Assembly (NCBI GenBank): GCA_022605405.1
Contig: JABYQQ010000001.1
Location: forward strand, 1,240,001 to 1,304,000
DNA: 64,000 bases
Source of the DNA: Earliella scabrosa
Taxonomy: Eukaryota; Basidiomycota; Agaricomycetes; Polyporales; Polyporaceae
Direction: 5' to 3'
Part shown: positions 44,242 through 56,954 of the stretch, in pieces
How positions within the stretch are numbered: the stretch's first letter is position 1
Layout: the number at the start of each line of letters is the position of its first letter
Position numbers and translations under genes: made by a program
The notes under the pieces: model-generated
Told to the model about the DNA's origin: nothing
The model's input: the letters and a program-made list of their open reading frames with translations, nothing else
Database searches by the model: none

Positions 44242-45294
44242 ATGCTCGTTCTTATAATCATCTTGAGCGCCCACATGGCTCTGTCCAGTCACTGTGTGTA
44301 CACCTGTCACTATCGTGGTCCGTGCGTAACCATGTGCCCCCGCGATGACGACGGAGCCGCCCACTTTGACGACAAGGACCTCTTCGATTCCTGTCCCGGC
44401 GGGCCAGGCTCTGCGAAGTTGGTGCATGCGGACCGGTGCACGCTCGTAGGTGACATCCGTTGCGACTGCTCTATCGATCCGAGGCGTACATCTCACGGGC
44501 CTGAACTGGCGCATAGGTCAACATCGAGAGCTTCTACACCCGTGAGTGGTTCGTCCTCGGCGACGTTCAGCGCAAGTACGTTCCGCGTCTCACACCTACG
44601 TCTCAGCACTGTACTGACTCTGATTTTTCCGGACTACTGTAGCTGTGGGGGCAGCGAAGACGAGGTCACCGTGACGATCGGAGGCGAGCAGACGGTGTCG
44701 GAGACGACCACTCTTAACGCGAATGTTGCTTTCAGCCTCGGGCCCGTCCAGATCGGCGGCGGCATCTCGCAGAGCTGGACGGAAAGCACCACTGTCTCCA
44801 AGTCGATCGAGTACGCGATTCGCCCGGGAAGGCAGGCGGTGTACGTAGCAGGGGTCGTGCACAGTAACGAGACGGGCATCGTCCAAGTCAACTATGGCGT
44901 TCGCCAGTACGGACACTACATCGTGAGTACCCTTGCTATCACGCTCTTTGTGTGGGTGACAGGCTGAGTTACTGATCGTGTTTGGTTGCGCAGTGGTTTA
45001 CCCAATCAACCGTCACGAGGCTCACGCCCGTCCGTGAAGACATCCAGTACGACGTGCATGTGACAGATTGCGGTATGTTGCGTCACCCATGTGAATGAAT
45101 GACAGCAAAGATGATTTCTGGATGCTGTAGGGGCCGACCCTCGCGATCTCTCTGGCTTGAATACCACTGTATCAGAGCCGGCACCCTCCGATCGCCCGGG
45201 CCTCCGATCAGGCTCGACCTCCGTCCAGGTTCCCGGTTACTGGAAATCGTCGTGTGTGATCTTGCTTCTTTTGCTCTCCGTATCTCATACTTAA
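44242..45294 (+). CDS. Small secreted protein, three-member local family, member 1 (possible GPI anchor)
   Basis: Exons 44242-44445, 44517-44575, 44643-44922, 44994-45072 and 45131-45294 join in frame to 261 aa. A signal peptide comes first. A Cys-containing DLFDSCPGGPGS block and ADRC follow in exon 1, a WFVLGD block in exon 2, then CGG and a Thr/Ser-alternating segment in exon 3, and a DVHVTDC block in exon 4. Strict polar/apolar alternation in exon 3 suggests amphipathic beta-hairpins as in secreted beta-pore-forming folds; that is a pattern-based hypothesis and no toxin family is proven. Exon 5 differs from the paralogs: after DPRDLSG it adds a Ser/Pro-rich stretch and ends in SSCVILLLLLSVSHT, resembling a GPI-attachment signal. 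Exons 3 and 4 have the same length in all three members. Confidence 0.8.
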
Positions 45295-45489
45295 CCTCGT
45301 GTCGCGGTCATGGCCACATGCACATTCCACTGTATCAGAGCCGGTAGTACCCTCTGCTCGCCCGGGCCTCCGATCGGGCACGACCTCCGTCCAGGTTCCT
45401 GGTTACTGGAAATTGTTGTGTGTGTGTCATTGTTCCTTTTCTCCGCGTCTTATGCTTAACCTCATGTCGCTGTCATGGCCGCATGCATT
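45164..45489 (+). repeat. 163-bp tandem duplication spanning the last exon of member 1
   Basis: Copy 1 (45164-45326) starts inside exon 5 at CCACTGTATCAGAGCCGG; copy 2 (45327-45489) follows directly with about 85 percent identity by eye and includes the same CCTCCGATC, GTCCAGGTTCC and GGTTACTGGAAAT blocks. Copy 2 lies after the stop codon and is non-coding as modelled. Confidence 0.9.
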
Positions 45490-46763
45490 GCATACATAAA
45501 TCTTCACCTGTCAAACGGTGTCAGACCCTGCTCCCCACGCGGTTACAGAATCGAATAATTCGCGTTCCCTGGGTTTCTACGAATAGTGTCGACGTCGAAC
45601 GTATCCGAGGTCCCAAAGTTGGCGTTTTCGCTATCGAAGCTCATCAACAGGGCGTTGTTGACCCTCAGGCTGGCAAGTCAAAGTCCGGATAAATGACGTC
45701 CTGTCGAGCCAATCGTCTTTGGACAGGCGCCTGTCAGCTGGTAGGGGTTCGCTTTGTACTACCACCACTGCCATCCTGATACGCGCGCACCAGTAGTCTT
45801 CGACTACCATCCCGCATGACCACCAGAGTCGCTCGATGTTGGAGGGGCCCCGTCGACTCGGCGTACTCAGGCTACGACGTAATATAGGTATCAACTCGAA
45901 GTATGCCACAAGGTACCCTCTCGCAGAACGATGGTGAATTTGCATAGACCCCCCCCCAGGGCAAACCAAGTCCTTTACGATCCAGCGAGCCACTAGTGTC
46001 GGAATCCGTCCATATTGCCGCATTGCGGACGACTGGTGTGGCGCCTCGCTAGCTTTCTTTCCACGTTTCACCTTGTTGAGTGTCTCTCAGTGTTCCTGCG
46101 TTCGTCGGACATCGGCACTGACGACTCTGCTGTGCCTGGTGCTACACACGTGTTCTTTCAAGTCGCAACACCGCTTGCACCGGCCATGGAGTCCCAACAC
46201 GGTGCGTGGGTTTACATATCGGGAGGCGTCAAGGTTAGTTTGATTACCTATCGCGTGGAGTTGTTCGTCGCAAGATCCCTCGGCCCCCTCGGTGGTGCTA
46301 CCTGTACAGCGAGTTTCGACCGCCCACATCCATCGTTGTAGAAGCAGCATCCCTAGGGGGACCCGGTAAGTGAAGTTCGAACGACCGCGATATCACAATC
46401 CAACTCTGACATCGTGAACTTCCTACACAGGGCTGACAACTCATCGAGCCAATGACCCAGGTCCTGAGTCTCGCGTAGTCTGATCCGACTTCTTAGCCCC
46501 TGAGCAGTGGTGTATAACACCGTTGATGCCACTGGATAGCGATTGCGAGCTATTTTCTACGCACAGCACTTACCCGCAAGCTCACCCGACGACCAGGTCA
46601 ACATGCGTCAAAAGATCTCCCCAAGTTGATGTCCGGCCTATACTGCGTCAAGTCTCGTTGCCCGATCTCAGGCTTTCGATGCGGAGTCGAACGGAGAACT
46701 GAGATGCTGCACACGATGACGCCCCAAGGGCGCTGCTAGTTAGTCCAAAGGGCGGAAATGAGG

Positions 46764-46772
46764 AGTATATAG
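46764..46772 (+). promoter_or_regulatory. TATA box of secreted family member 2
   Basis: GTATATAGA lies about 150 nt before the ATG at 46917. Confidence 0.55.
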
Positions 46773-46916
46773 AATGCCCTCGGCGAGGTCATGTCTCCTC
46801 AGCATTCTGCTCTATCCCCTTCGGTCTAACACTACCACTTCTGCCCAACAGCATAGTCCCTTCCCGTCCCTGCCTAGTACTTCCGCTCCCCCCTCACGCC
46901 TACTGCAGTTACAAAG

Positions 46917-47819
46917 ATGCTTGCCGTTTCATTCTGCGTCCTCTCCCTCATGAGCTCCGCCCTCGCGCTCGCCACCAACTACCCGCGAGGCCCCGGTGGG
47001 AAGCTGATCATCCGCGACGACGACACAACTGAACAGGACCTGTTCGACTCCTGCCCAGGCAGGCCGGGCTCTGACAAGTTTAAGCGTGCGGATCGGTGTA
47101 CGCTCGTGAGTAACGTGCTATCGCCACTCTCGTAGTCGCATATACTCACGTTCTGCTGCGTCATAGATTAACATTGTCGAGAACCCCAGCGTACGCAAGT
47201 GGATCGTTCTCGGCGATCCCCAGCTCAAGTCTGTATCTTCCACTTCGGCCGAGCAGCTCAGAGCCTCTAAGCTGACCATGATGTACATATGACCGTGTCT
47301 ACAGCTGTGGCGGCGCGCAAGATGAGGTCACCGTGATGCTCGGGGGCGAGCAGGCAGTCGAGCAGACGACGTCCATCAATGCGAACGCCGGCTTCAGCAT
47401 CGAGGGCATTAAGATCGGCGGCGGGGCGGAGAGCGCGAGCACGGAGAGCATGACCCTCTCCAAGTCGATAACGTACACGATCCCCGCGGGGAGGCAGGCG
47501 GTGTACGTCGCCGGGACGGCGCACAGGTCCGAGACGGGCAACATCCAGGTCAACTACGGCAGTCGCCAGCATGGGCACTACATTGTGAGCGGGATCGTTG
47601 TGTTTTGGGCTTGTGGGTGTTGCTTGCTGATCGCGTGAGGTAGTGGTACACTGGCGCGACTGTGACGAAGGTCACGCCCAGACCGGATGACGTCCAGTAC
47701 GACGTGCATGAGACGGACTGTGGTATGCGACCTTACTTCTCTCACATCTAGACTGGTTAATCTGACACTTCTATGCTATAGGAACTGACCCTCGTGATCT
47801 CTCCGGCTATAACTCATAG
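46917..47819 (+). CDS. Small secreted protein, three-member local family, member 2
   Basis: Exons 46917-47105, 47167-47228, 47305-47584, 47644-47722 and 47782-47819 join in frame to 215 aa. It has a signal peptide (LAVSFCVLSLMSSALA), the shared DLFDSCPG and ADRC cysteine block, WIVLGDPQLK, CGGAQDEVTV, a Ser/Thr-alternating beta-rich segment, RQAVYVAGTAH, VNYG and a DVHETDC block. It ends three residues after DLSG, so it lacks the tail of member 1 and is probably soluble. Four conserved Cys could form two disulfides. Intron positions and phases match members 1 and 3. It lies 1.6 kb downstream of member 1 in the same orientation, consistent with tandem duplication. Confidence 0.8.
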
Positions 47820-49629
47820 GTTCTACTGCCTGCGTGGAGCTGCCACCTTGAAGTTGAGCAGGTAGACATATACCGTTTGAATGTACCTGGCCTGTGCCAA
47901 TGATATCCGGCTATTGTGCGCCATTTCCTCATACATTCAGGCTCTCCAGGATTCTGTATGTGAGACATATATGAGTATAACGGACTCCTCACATCCTCGA
48001 CTTCAAACGATCCCAACCTTGTGCCAGCGCTTGAGCCGGATAAGCGCCCTGCCCTAAAGTCTGCTAAGTATCCCTGTCACTGAGTACTGTCTAGTATCCT
48101 ATTCTACCCCCACCATTGCCATCACCATCGCTCTGACTCGGTGCTTTACCCAGACTATACGCACTCATATGCGGGCTCTCCCATCGCAGCGCGGCTTATG
48201 CAAACTCCGCGTAGTAGCCCGGGCGGCCCACACGCATATATTTACACGGTCGCCACGCAAGTGTCTCACGGCAATCTTACAAGAAGATAGGCAATATTCT
48301 GGACCCTGTCGCTTTGCATGGACGCTGTGAGTGCGTTGTGCCTGAGCGCTGCTTCGTATCACGCGAGGTCAAGGCGATGAGCACGCTGTACTTCGGAAGC
48401 GCTTTCTAACGTCATCGTAAACGCTCGATAACCTCAGGCTGGTCGAGGTGTTATGTTTGGCCTTCCACACCTGCTCCGAGCGGATAGCACCGGCTTGTTA
48501 CGGTCCAGTCATAAACACAACTCTTGTTTATTTGGTCAATGCCGGGATAGTCGTGCGCCGCTGCGCATCCTGCGTCAACAGCCACACAAACTTCTGCCCC
48601 GCGGATAACGGCTCTTTTACAGACATTCAACCAAACCTTCCCATGTCCGGCTGTGCGGCATCCAAGCTTCCATCCTCTCAAGGCATAGTACATGTGGCAT
48701 ACAAGCTTCGCTAGGCTATGTGAGTTGCACACACCGAACGGTAACAGTGGCAGCACCATGGGCCCCGCGAGCTGACAGATACCATCTGTCGCCCGACAGG
48801 GTTACAGTCAATGATCCCGTCGACGTGCTCGCTGTCCGTACGAATACGGATACAACACCAGGCGTTCCGGTCGCATCCACCCTGACGTGTGGTGCCTCCT
48901 GGCCGCCGCTCCCCGACATACTAGCCCATATCAGGACGGAAGCATGCGACGCGTGCGTACTCTCGCGCCCCGGCGCTCCGTCGCGCTCGCTGTGCTTCGT
49001 TCCTCGCAGGGCCGGGATCAAACGTTCGATGCCTCTCGCGGACTTCCGGGCTGAATGGATGATAGGGAGCAACGAGCGTGCACCCACCGCCGCCACATCT
49101 GTCCATCTCGGAGAAGACTGGAAGGGTGGGAGAGTGCATGAGCCCTATTTGGCTTCATTGGCACCTGTCTGAGCGCGTCGGACATGCATGCCTTGACGGC
49201 CCCTCATATGCACTCCCTGCACGTCACGCGGACGCACGACTCGCACTGCAAGGCCCCTCGATTTACAGGCCGAGGAACTTGGAAGCCTGACGTTTGCTTG
49301 CGCCCTCGAGCTGGTCGGGACCTGCGTGGACTGGTATATCTCTCCGGACCCGGCGTCCGCAGTGCGATTTATTACAAGTTCTCCCTTCGAGTTCGAACTC
49401 CCCTCCCGCTTCCTATTCACCAGCGCACCGCCAACTATCACCCCAGCCCTTGCCCTTGTCGCGGTCGCTGGGCGTCTTGTCTCTCCTTTGCTCCTCACCT
49501 CGTCGACGACCCCTCGGTCCTTTCTCCTGCTGATTCTCAAGGCCCTCTATCTGGAGGCATCCTGGCGGCGCTGGATTGGCCCCAAACCTCCGGACTTCCG
49601 GACCCGCCGCCCGAACGCTCACGGATAAC
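47820..49629. other. Intergenic region
   Basis: About 1.8 kb. Only short unsupported frames; no family recognised. Confidence 0.45.
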
Positions 49630-51374
49630 ATGAGCAGTGCGGATATCGCAGCCGATATCCAGACACTGTGAGTACATCGTCTCTCGAATCCTCCTCCCAT
49701 GCCCAGCTCATCGCGAGTCTGTCCTCAGCGCCCAGTCCACCTATCCCAACCGAGTCGTTCAGACCGTCGCATTTGGTGAGCAGCATTTTGTTGGAAGTGG
49801 CGATTACGCCACCGCGGACTCGGAGACGAGCGCAAAGTCCACCGACGGAGCGCTGACGCTGAAGCGCTTCCATACCAGCGATGCTCTACTACGACTACAT
49901 CCTAACCTTCCCCATGGAGGTCGAGCGGTATTGGAGCGGAGGCCGGTCCTGGGCATCCTTTTTCTTCTTCCTCAACAGGTACATGTCCGTGCTGTGCCAC
50001 ATTCCGGTCGTGTACGAGTTCTTTGGGACGATGCCCGAGTCGGTATGTTCTCGCCCGTTCCGAGCGTGCGGGCCGAGCTAATCGTGGAGTGTGTGCATGG
50101 CGGCGTGTCGGTGGTGCCGGGGGTCGATGGGAATCGCAATGGCAGCGGTGAGTAAGTTCGGGAGCAGGCTGAGATGCAACGCTCACTCATCTCAGATGTC
50201 GGACGCTGCAACTGTACCACCAGCTCCTCGCTGCTTCAACGCAGGTGGTCGTAGGAGGTACGTGCCTGTGCTGTGGTCGCGAGTGGGAATGCTCTCGAAC
50301 TCAATCCAACGTAGTATTGTTGATGCTGCGAACGTATGCGTTGTATAACCGCAGCCGGAAAGTGCTGTACGTGTTATCATCTATTTCAGCCATCGGAGGG
50401 GCTATCAGCGTGGTCAGCACAACTGCATCCGGTGTTTATGGTCCGAGCTGACCGTTGCGCAGTGGGCGATCCTAAGTGTACGAGGCTCCTCTCCTCCCCC
50501 AGTGGAGCTATCCTTATGGGTGGGGTGTGACCTCAGGATCACGCAAAGACAGTACGTTCGTTCCCATCCAGTGCTCGGTCCCTTCTTGGCTTCACAGATT
50601 CGCATGAATTCTGACGGTCATCTGCAGAGGCTACTGTGAGCATGCCCGGTCCCGGCCGCATGTCAATCGACGCCCGTCTAACCTAGGATGTGTTGCGCAG
50701 ATCTGGCCATTGCATGGAGCTCCATAATGGGCTTCGACACTGCCGTCTTCGTTCTGACCCTCTACCAGGCGCTGAGTGCCGGACGCACGTGGAGTCCGAG
50801 TCTGTTCCATATTATTCTTAGAGACGGTCAGTGCTGCCCGCCGTGACGCTTCTGCGTTGCCATCCGCTGACGTCTTCGCTTCCTGCTGCCTGCTTTCTGA
50901 TGCTAGGAACGATATGCTTCGGGTTCGTGCTCCTGATTGATTATCCTGGGTCCCTTCATCTATCGCTGACCTGGTGACGTCTTTGCGCAGCGTCCTCGCC
51001 ATCTGCTACTTGTCAAACATTCTGACATATGTGGTGAGTGCTTCCCTGTTTCTCGTAGTCAGCTATCGGCACTGATATATGCATTCGTATCTGTACCATG
51101 TATCAGCTGGTGCCGGTGCGTCTTCATGCATCGTTCTCCTCGCAGTGCCGTCGTATTCATTCCAGTCGCGCCTCGCACAGCCCAAACACAAAGGCATTCT
51201 CACTACAATGACAAACGTGTAAGCGCCGCGCCGCGGTCATCCCACGAACGCTTGCTAACGCAACTATGAAGCATATCCACGACGCTCGTCACGCGCATGA
51301 TGCTCAACATTCGTAATCCGGACCTTCTAGACCTTCCACATCGCTGGCCGTCAGAACAGCACGAGATGGGATAA
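49630..51374 (+). CDS. DUF6533 multi-pass membrane protein, copy 1
   Basis: First exons 49630-49667, 49729-49775 and 49879-50042 join in frame. They give a short polar start, then LLYYDYILTFPMEVERYW-like and FFFFLNRY blocks that define the DUF6533 N-terminus. Later family blocks are visible in order: LQLYHQLLAASTQVVVG (about 50200), LLMLRTYALYNRSRKVLYVL (about 50315), DLAIAWSSIMGFDTAVFVLTLYQAL through FHIILRDG (about 50702-50825), AICYLSNILTY (about 51002) and ISTTLVTRMMLNIR before the stop at 51374. About six or seven hydrophobic helices are implied. One junction between 50043 and 50200 could not be resolved, so a small decay event is possible. The family is multicopy in agaricomycetes and of unknown function. 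Confidence 0.83.
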
Positions 51375-52343
51375 TGCATACTTATCACGGGATGGAGTCG
51401 GACATGGACACCTATTTTGCGCATACACATACACGGACACGTATAGTACTACACGGCTTAGACTAGTGTATCATAGTAGACATCGAGGTCACTGGCACGC
51501 TCCTCGGTCTCGGCGTAAGCTAAGCCTGAGCACTGGGCCGGTGGAGAGGTATCAAGGTTGGAAGCTTGGGCAAACTAGGCGAGTCTTTCTCCACTCTGTC
51601 TGAACCTCTCTTAACTATCCCCGGCTATCTACCCAACTCGACCCTGCGAATGTCATCGGTTAGAGTCGGGCGTTCAGTATTGTTCCAAATATGGTAAGTC
51701 AAGCGCCGCCCTTTCCAATCCTCAGGCGTTGCAAATTTGATCGATAATTACACCACCCGATCGGGCTTTCTACTCCACCGACGCTGTATCAGCAATTTTA
51801 GCTGCCCCTCTGACTCGTAACCGACTCCGTTGCTGACCATGAAAAGATGATAGTCGATCTTTATGATCATGCCGAGGACTCTGTTGTTCCGCGACGTGCC
51901 TGTTTTGGTGTGGAACCCCGGCCCGCCTCATGGGTCGAGTCAAGTACTGACATCTTCACCGCAGTACTTAGTAACCCACAGGTCGCTCCGGATGCAACGT
52001 TTAGGCAACATACACCAAACCTGTAGAAATGAAACATCTTTGGAAGGGCTCGGGTGTCTTACAAATCCACTGAAACCCGTCTGCTCGGGCGATGCTCCAC
52101 GCCATCGAGAAGTTGCTTGTCAGCGACGGTGGCGCGATGAAGATCCCAAGTCAATGCTGTCGGGAGCGGGCGATGGGAGGACCGTGCGTATGCTTCTTCT
52201 GTAGTCAGCGTTCGTCGTGAGTAAGTACTCAGTACTCACCACTGAGCTACTTCACATCTGCTCCGTCAGCAGCTCGCGCGCGAGCGAGCTCATCTAGACA
52301 GTAGCACTGACGCGGCGCGAACAACACTGACACGAGCGTGGAT
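51375..52343. other. Intergenic region
   Basis: No gene recognised. AT-richer than neighbouring coding DNA; contains the OYE promoter at its right end. Confidence 0.45.
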
Positions 52344-52349
52344 ATAAAG
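52344..52349 (+). promoter_or_regulatory. TATA box of the Old Yellow Enzyme gene
   Basis: TATAAA lies 96-101 nt before the ATG at 52445, with ACACAAACGCACAAGCACAC-type leader sequence between. Confidence 0.65.
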
Positions 52350-52444
52350 ACCGTGTCTGGGATATCCAGGCTCATCAGTACTCCCACCGCCACGAACACA
52401 TCACCCGCAACACAAACGCACAAGCACACGCACACGACATCGAC

Positions 52445-53890
<1,446 letters not shown>

Positions 53891-54369
53891 GGGGGAGCGT
53901 TGGACTTAGCGCAGTTCCGTGTCTAGACATGGGAGGATGGTTGTCTTGTAACATTATGCGACATGTACCCTACTAATCCAGATACAAGTTCTCATTCGGC
54001 CCCGCGCATTCTGTCTACGATTATTCCGCGTCGTCACAAGCGAATACAACGTCGTGCAGGGACGCGGCTTGATCCTGGCAGTCCTATACTGAGCCTTAGA
54101 CTGAGACTGACGCTTCGCAAAAGGGACAGTCTGGGTGCTCCGAATGAAGCCAGCACTTGAGCATGGGGAGGCGTTGACTAGTGCCGGAGGATACCAAGCT
54201 GCAGCATATCACGGTCCGAATCTGGCGCTTGAACGGATGGCGAGCGTGCATATGTTCGCCTGAGGTCGTGAATACCCCGATCGAGCCGGCTCACGATCGT
54301 AATAGTTCAGTACAGTATCTAGTCGTACATTTGTTCGATGTACAGCGATATCCACCAACTTGCGAGTTA

Positions 54370-55540
54370 CTACCACCACCAGCTGTTCCCTTCGCGGCCA
54401 TGGCGAGCTAGCGCCGTCCGGGGCCCACAGGGTGTATCAATCGTCACCTGCATGTCCGGGCTATCGTCAGGGGTGAAGTAGTATGAGTGGTAGCCAGAGA
54501 GATCGCGAGGATCCGTGCCTGGAGCATCCGAGGGTGAGCTTCTCCTACTGCGTCTGGCATGCCAATAGAGATCAGGCAAATCCACATACCACAGTTGGTC
54601 TCGTGCACATCATACTCCACGTCATCAGGTATCGGCGTGAACTGCGCCACGGTTGATAGGCTATACCACTACAAGGCCGCAAGCGATGTCAAAGGTGAAT
54701 CTTCGAGTTCATCCACGACAATGGCACTCACAATGTAGTGTTCATACTGGGGACTGCCGTAGTTCACCTGGATCCTGCCCGTCTCAAACCTGTGCGCGGT
54801 ACCCGCGACGTACACCGCCTGCCTCCCCGGCGGAATTTGGTACTCGACCGACTGGGATAACGTGATGCTTTTTGAGTTGTCCTTCTTGACCCCGCCGCCA
54901 ATCTCGATGCCCGCCACGTCGATACCAAGTTTCGCATCAAAGGATGTGGTTTGGGAGATCGTCTGCTGACCACCGAGCGTCACAGTGATGTCGTGGTGCG
55001 CTCCGCCGCAACTGTGCGACCACGTTGTGATATGGTTAGAATCGTGACTACGTACTAGTCTTGCGCAGGCGCAAGAACATGGAGGACGCACTTGAGCTGA
55101 GGGTCACCAAGGACCATCCATATGCGGACCTTGGGGTGCTCGATGATGTCGACCTAGGCGATAGTACAGTGAGTACCTGGGACAGGTTGAATATCAAAGA
55201 CTAGAAAAGGGGAATGACTCACGAGCATGCACCTATCCGCACGAAGGAGCTTTACAGAGCCGGGGCCGCCAGGACAGGAACTCAACAGATCCTGCTCGGT
55301 AAAATTCCCGTATACCGTGCTCGAAGCATTCGGTTCAAAGGCCTTGAGGATCTCCTCCATACTGATCGGCACGCTGGTGAGATCGACCGTACAAGTCATA
55401 GTCATGGGTTCTGCGCCCGCAGAAGTATCATTGACAAGAAATATGCGGCCAGTGATGTTGAAACAGTCAGAGTCGACACAAGAGTTTGCAAGGGTGGAGC
55501 TCAGGAGGGCGAGTACTGAACAGAGGATGGCTCGTAGCAT
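54370..55540 (-). CDS. Small secreted protein, three-member local family, member 3
   Basis: Exons 55540-55223, 55153-55092, 55011-54732, 54668-54590 and 54518-54370 join in frame to 295 aa. Exons 2-4 are 62, 280 and 79 nt, the last two identical in length to members 1 and 2. After the signal peptide (AILCSVLALLSSTLA) it carries about 60 extra residues with Cys and several N-glycosylation sites before the shared DLLSSCPGGPGS and ADRC block. Downstream are WMVLGDPQLK, CGGAHHDITV, an amphipathic beta-rich segment with DNSKSITLSQS, RQAVYVAGTAH and DVHETNCG. The C-terminus is a distinct 38-residue tail after DLSGYHS with one Cys and no hydrophobic anchor. The beta-pore-like interpretation is the same hypothesis as for member 1. 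It lies 6.5 kb from member 2 on the opposite strand. Confidence 0.8.
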
Positions 55541-55627
55541 CTTGTTGACTGACGCTGACGCGATGTGTGAGCCGGAGGGAGCTACAGGGGAAGGATGATA
55601 AGTATCATTATCCCAATCGCAGCTGCC

Positions 55628-55635
55628 ATATATAC
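55628..55635 (-). promoter_or_regulatory. TATA box of secreted family member 3
   Basis: On the minus strand GTATATAT lies about 90 nt before the ATG at 55540, matching the promoter layout of members 1 and 2. Confidence 0.55.
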
Positions 55636-55639
55636 GATC

Positions 55640-56954
55640 CCGGGCGCGATGAGAAAGAATTCAAGGCTTCATGTCCTCCGGGCGGCGCTCCAAGTCGGGC
55701 AGGACTTCCGGTCATACCCAGGGTTGACAGATGCATGGTCGCCTCATGGTGGTCTGCCGCACGTTCTGCTCGAGCTCCTAGGCATACTGTGTCAATTTGT
55801 CGTGAGTACGATCTAGAAGACCAGGATGATGCCTCGCTTTCAAGTTGTACGTTATATTCGCACGCAGCCGGAGCTGAGTCCACTGTAGAGCGTAAGTAAT
55901 ACCAGCAGCATGTTCCTGGAACACAACGAGTGGCCTGGGTAATTAGTACTGAGCATTTCATACCTGAGCTGGCACTGCATGAACGTTACGCATTCATACC
56001 CTTGAAAACGTGAGAGCCTCCTCAGTCTATCGATTGATATGGTGACGTGTGCATCGAAATGCTGCACAGTAAGGAGACAAGGTAGTACCCGAAGCTTAAG
56101 GACTCCACGGTGGGCATTCGAGTGGGATCGTTTCAGGCTCTACACGGAGGGTGTCAGGTGTCAGATATATGAGGGTGCAGGCGTCGAATCTGTCATCAGC
56201 GGACGTACCCAGAGGACAGGGACAAGGAGGGACATGCTACTTATTCGTAATACCAGTTTAGAGGTTGCCACGTTTCGCGCTCATCACTCGCTCATCGGTC
56301 ACCAGCCCGCCCTAGGCGCTTCCTGAGACATCCAGTAGGGCCTTATATAGACTGGTCGATTCGAGCAATGTCTTCTAGTACTAGATCTGCTTTCGGAGAT
56401 CTGCACTGTAACAGGCAACAGCAATGTCTCACTGTGGCTCCCAGGAAAGGAGGAATGCTTGAGGTGGCGGCCGCGGGAGCCAATTCTGTTCTCGAAACTA
56501 CATCAGCGTAACTCGAGTCACATAGAGTATCCGTATGATTTAGTGCTGTACAGAAATACTAGCCATACAATTTGTGCCGTTCCATTCATTTGCAATGTAA
56601 ACTAGGGCATCGTCATCGACACCGTGTAATAACTTACAGCAAGTAGAGCTCGTTCCTGCGTTTCCTTCTAGTGCGAGATCCAATCCTCGAGCTTCGCTCG
56701 TTCAAGCATGATTGTGTGAGCTTCAGCCTCATGCAATCACGTCGCACACAATCTCGACCGACTCCTCCGTCTCGTTCCGGACCAGCGAGGGCGTCTTCAC
56801 CGTGCGCCCGAGCGTCGGGGGCTCCTCAGTCATCGCTTCCGTTTCTACCGCCTTGTCGACCATCGCGGGACGGGTTTCAGGCCTGCAACGGGAACACAAC
56901 AAACAGCACTCGAGTCAATATCGTACACTAATCATACACTCCGCGGGATACGGC
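55640..56954. other. Intergenic region
   Basis: No gene recognised in about 1.3 kb; only short, unsupported frames. Confidence 0.45.

Noticed and set aside
45631..46071. 146-codon minus-strand frame
   Set aside because: No domain or splice-linked continuation; lies in the intergenic region between two secreted genes.
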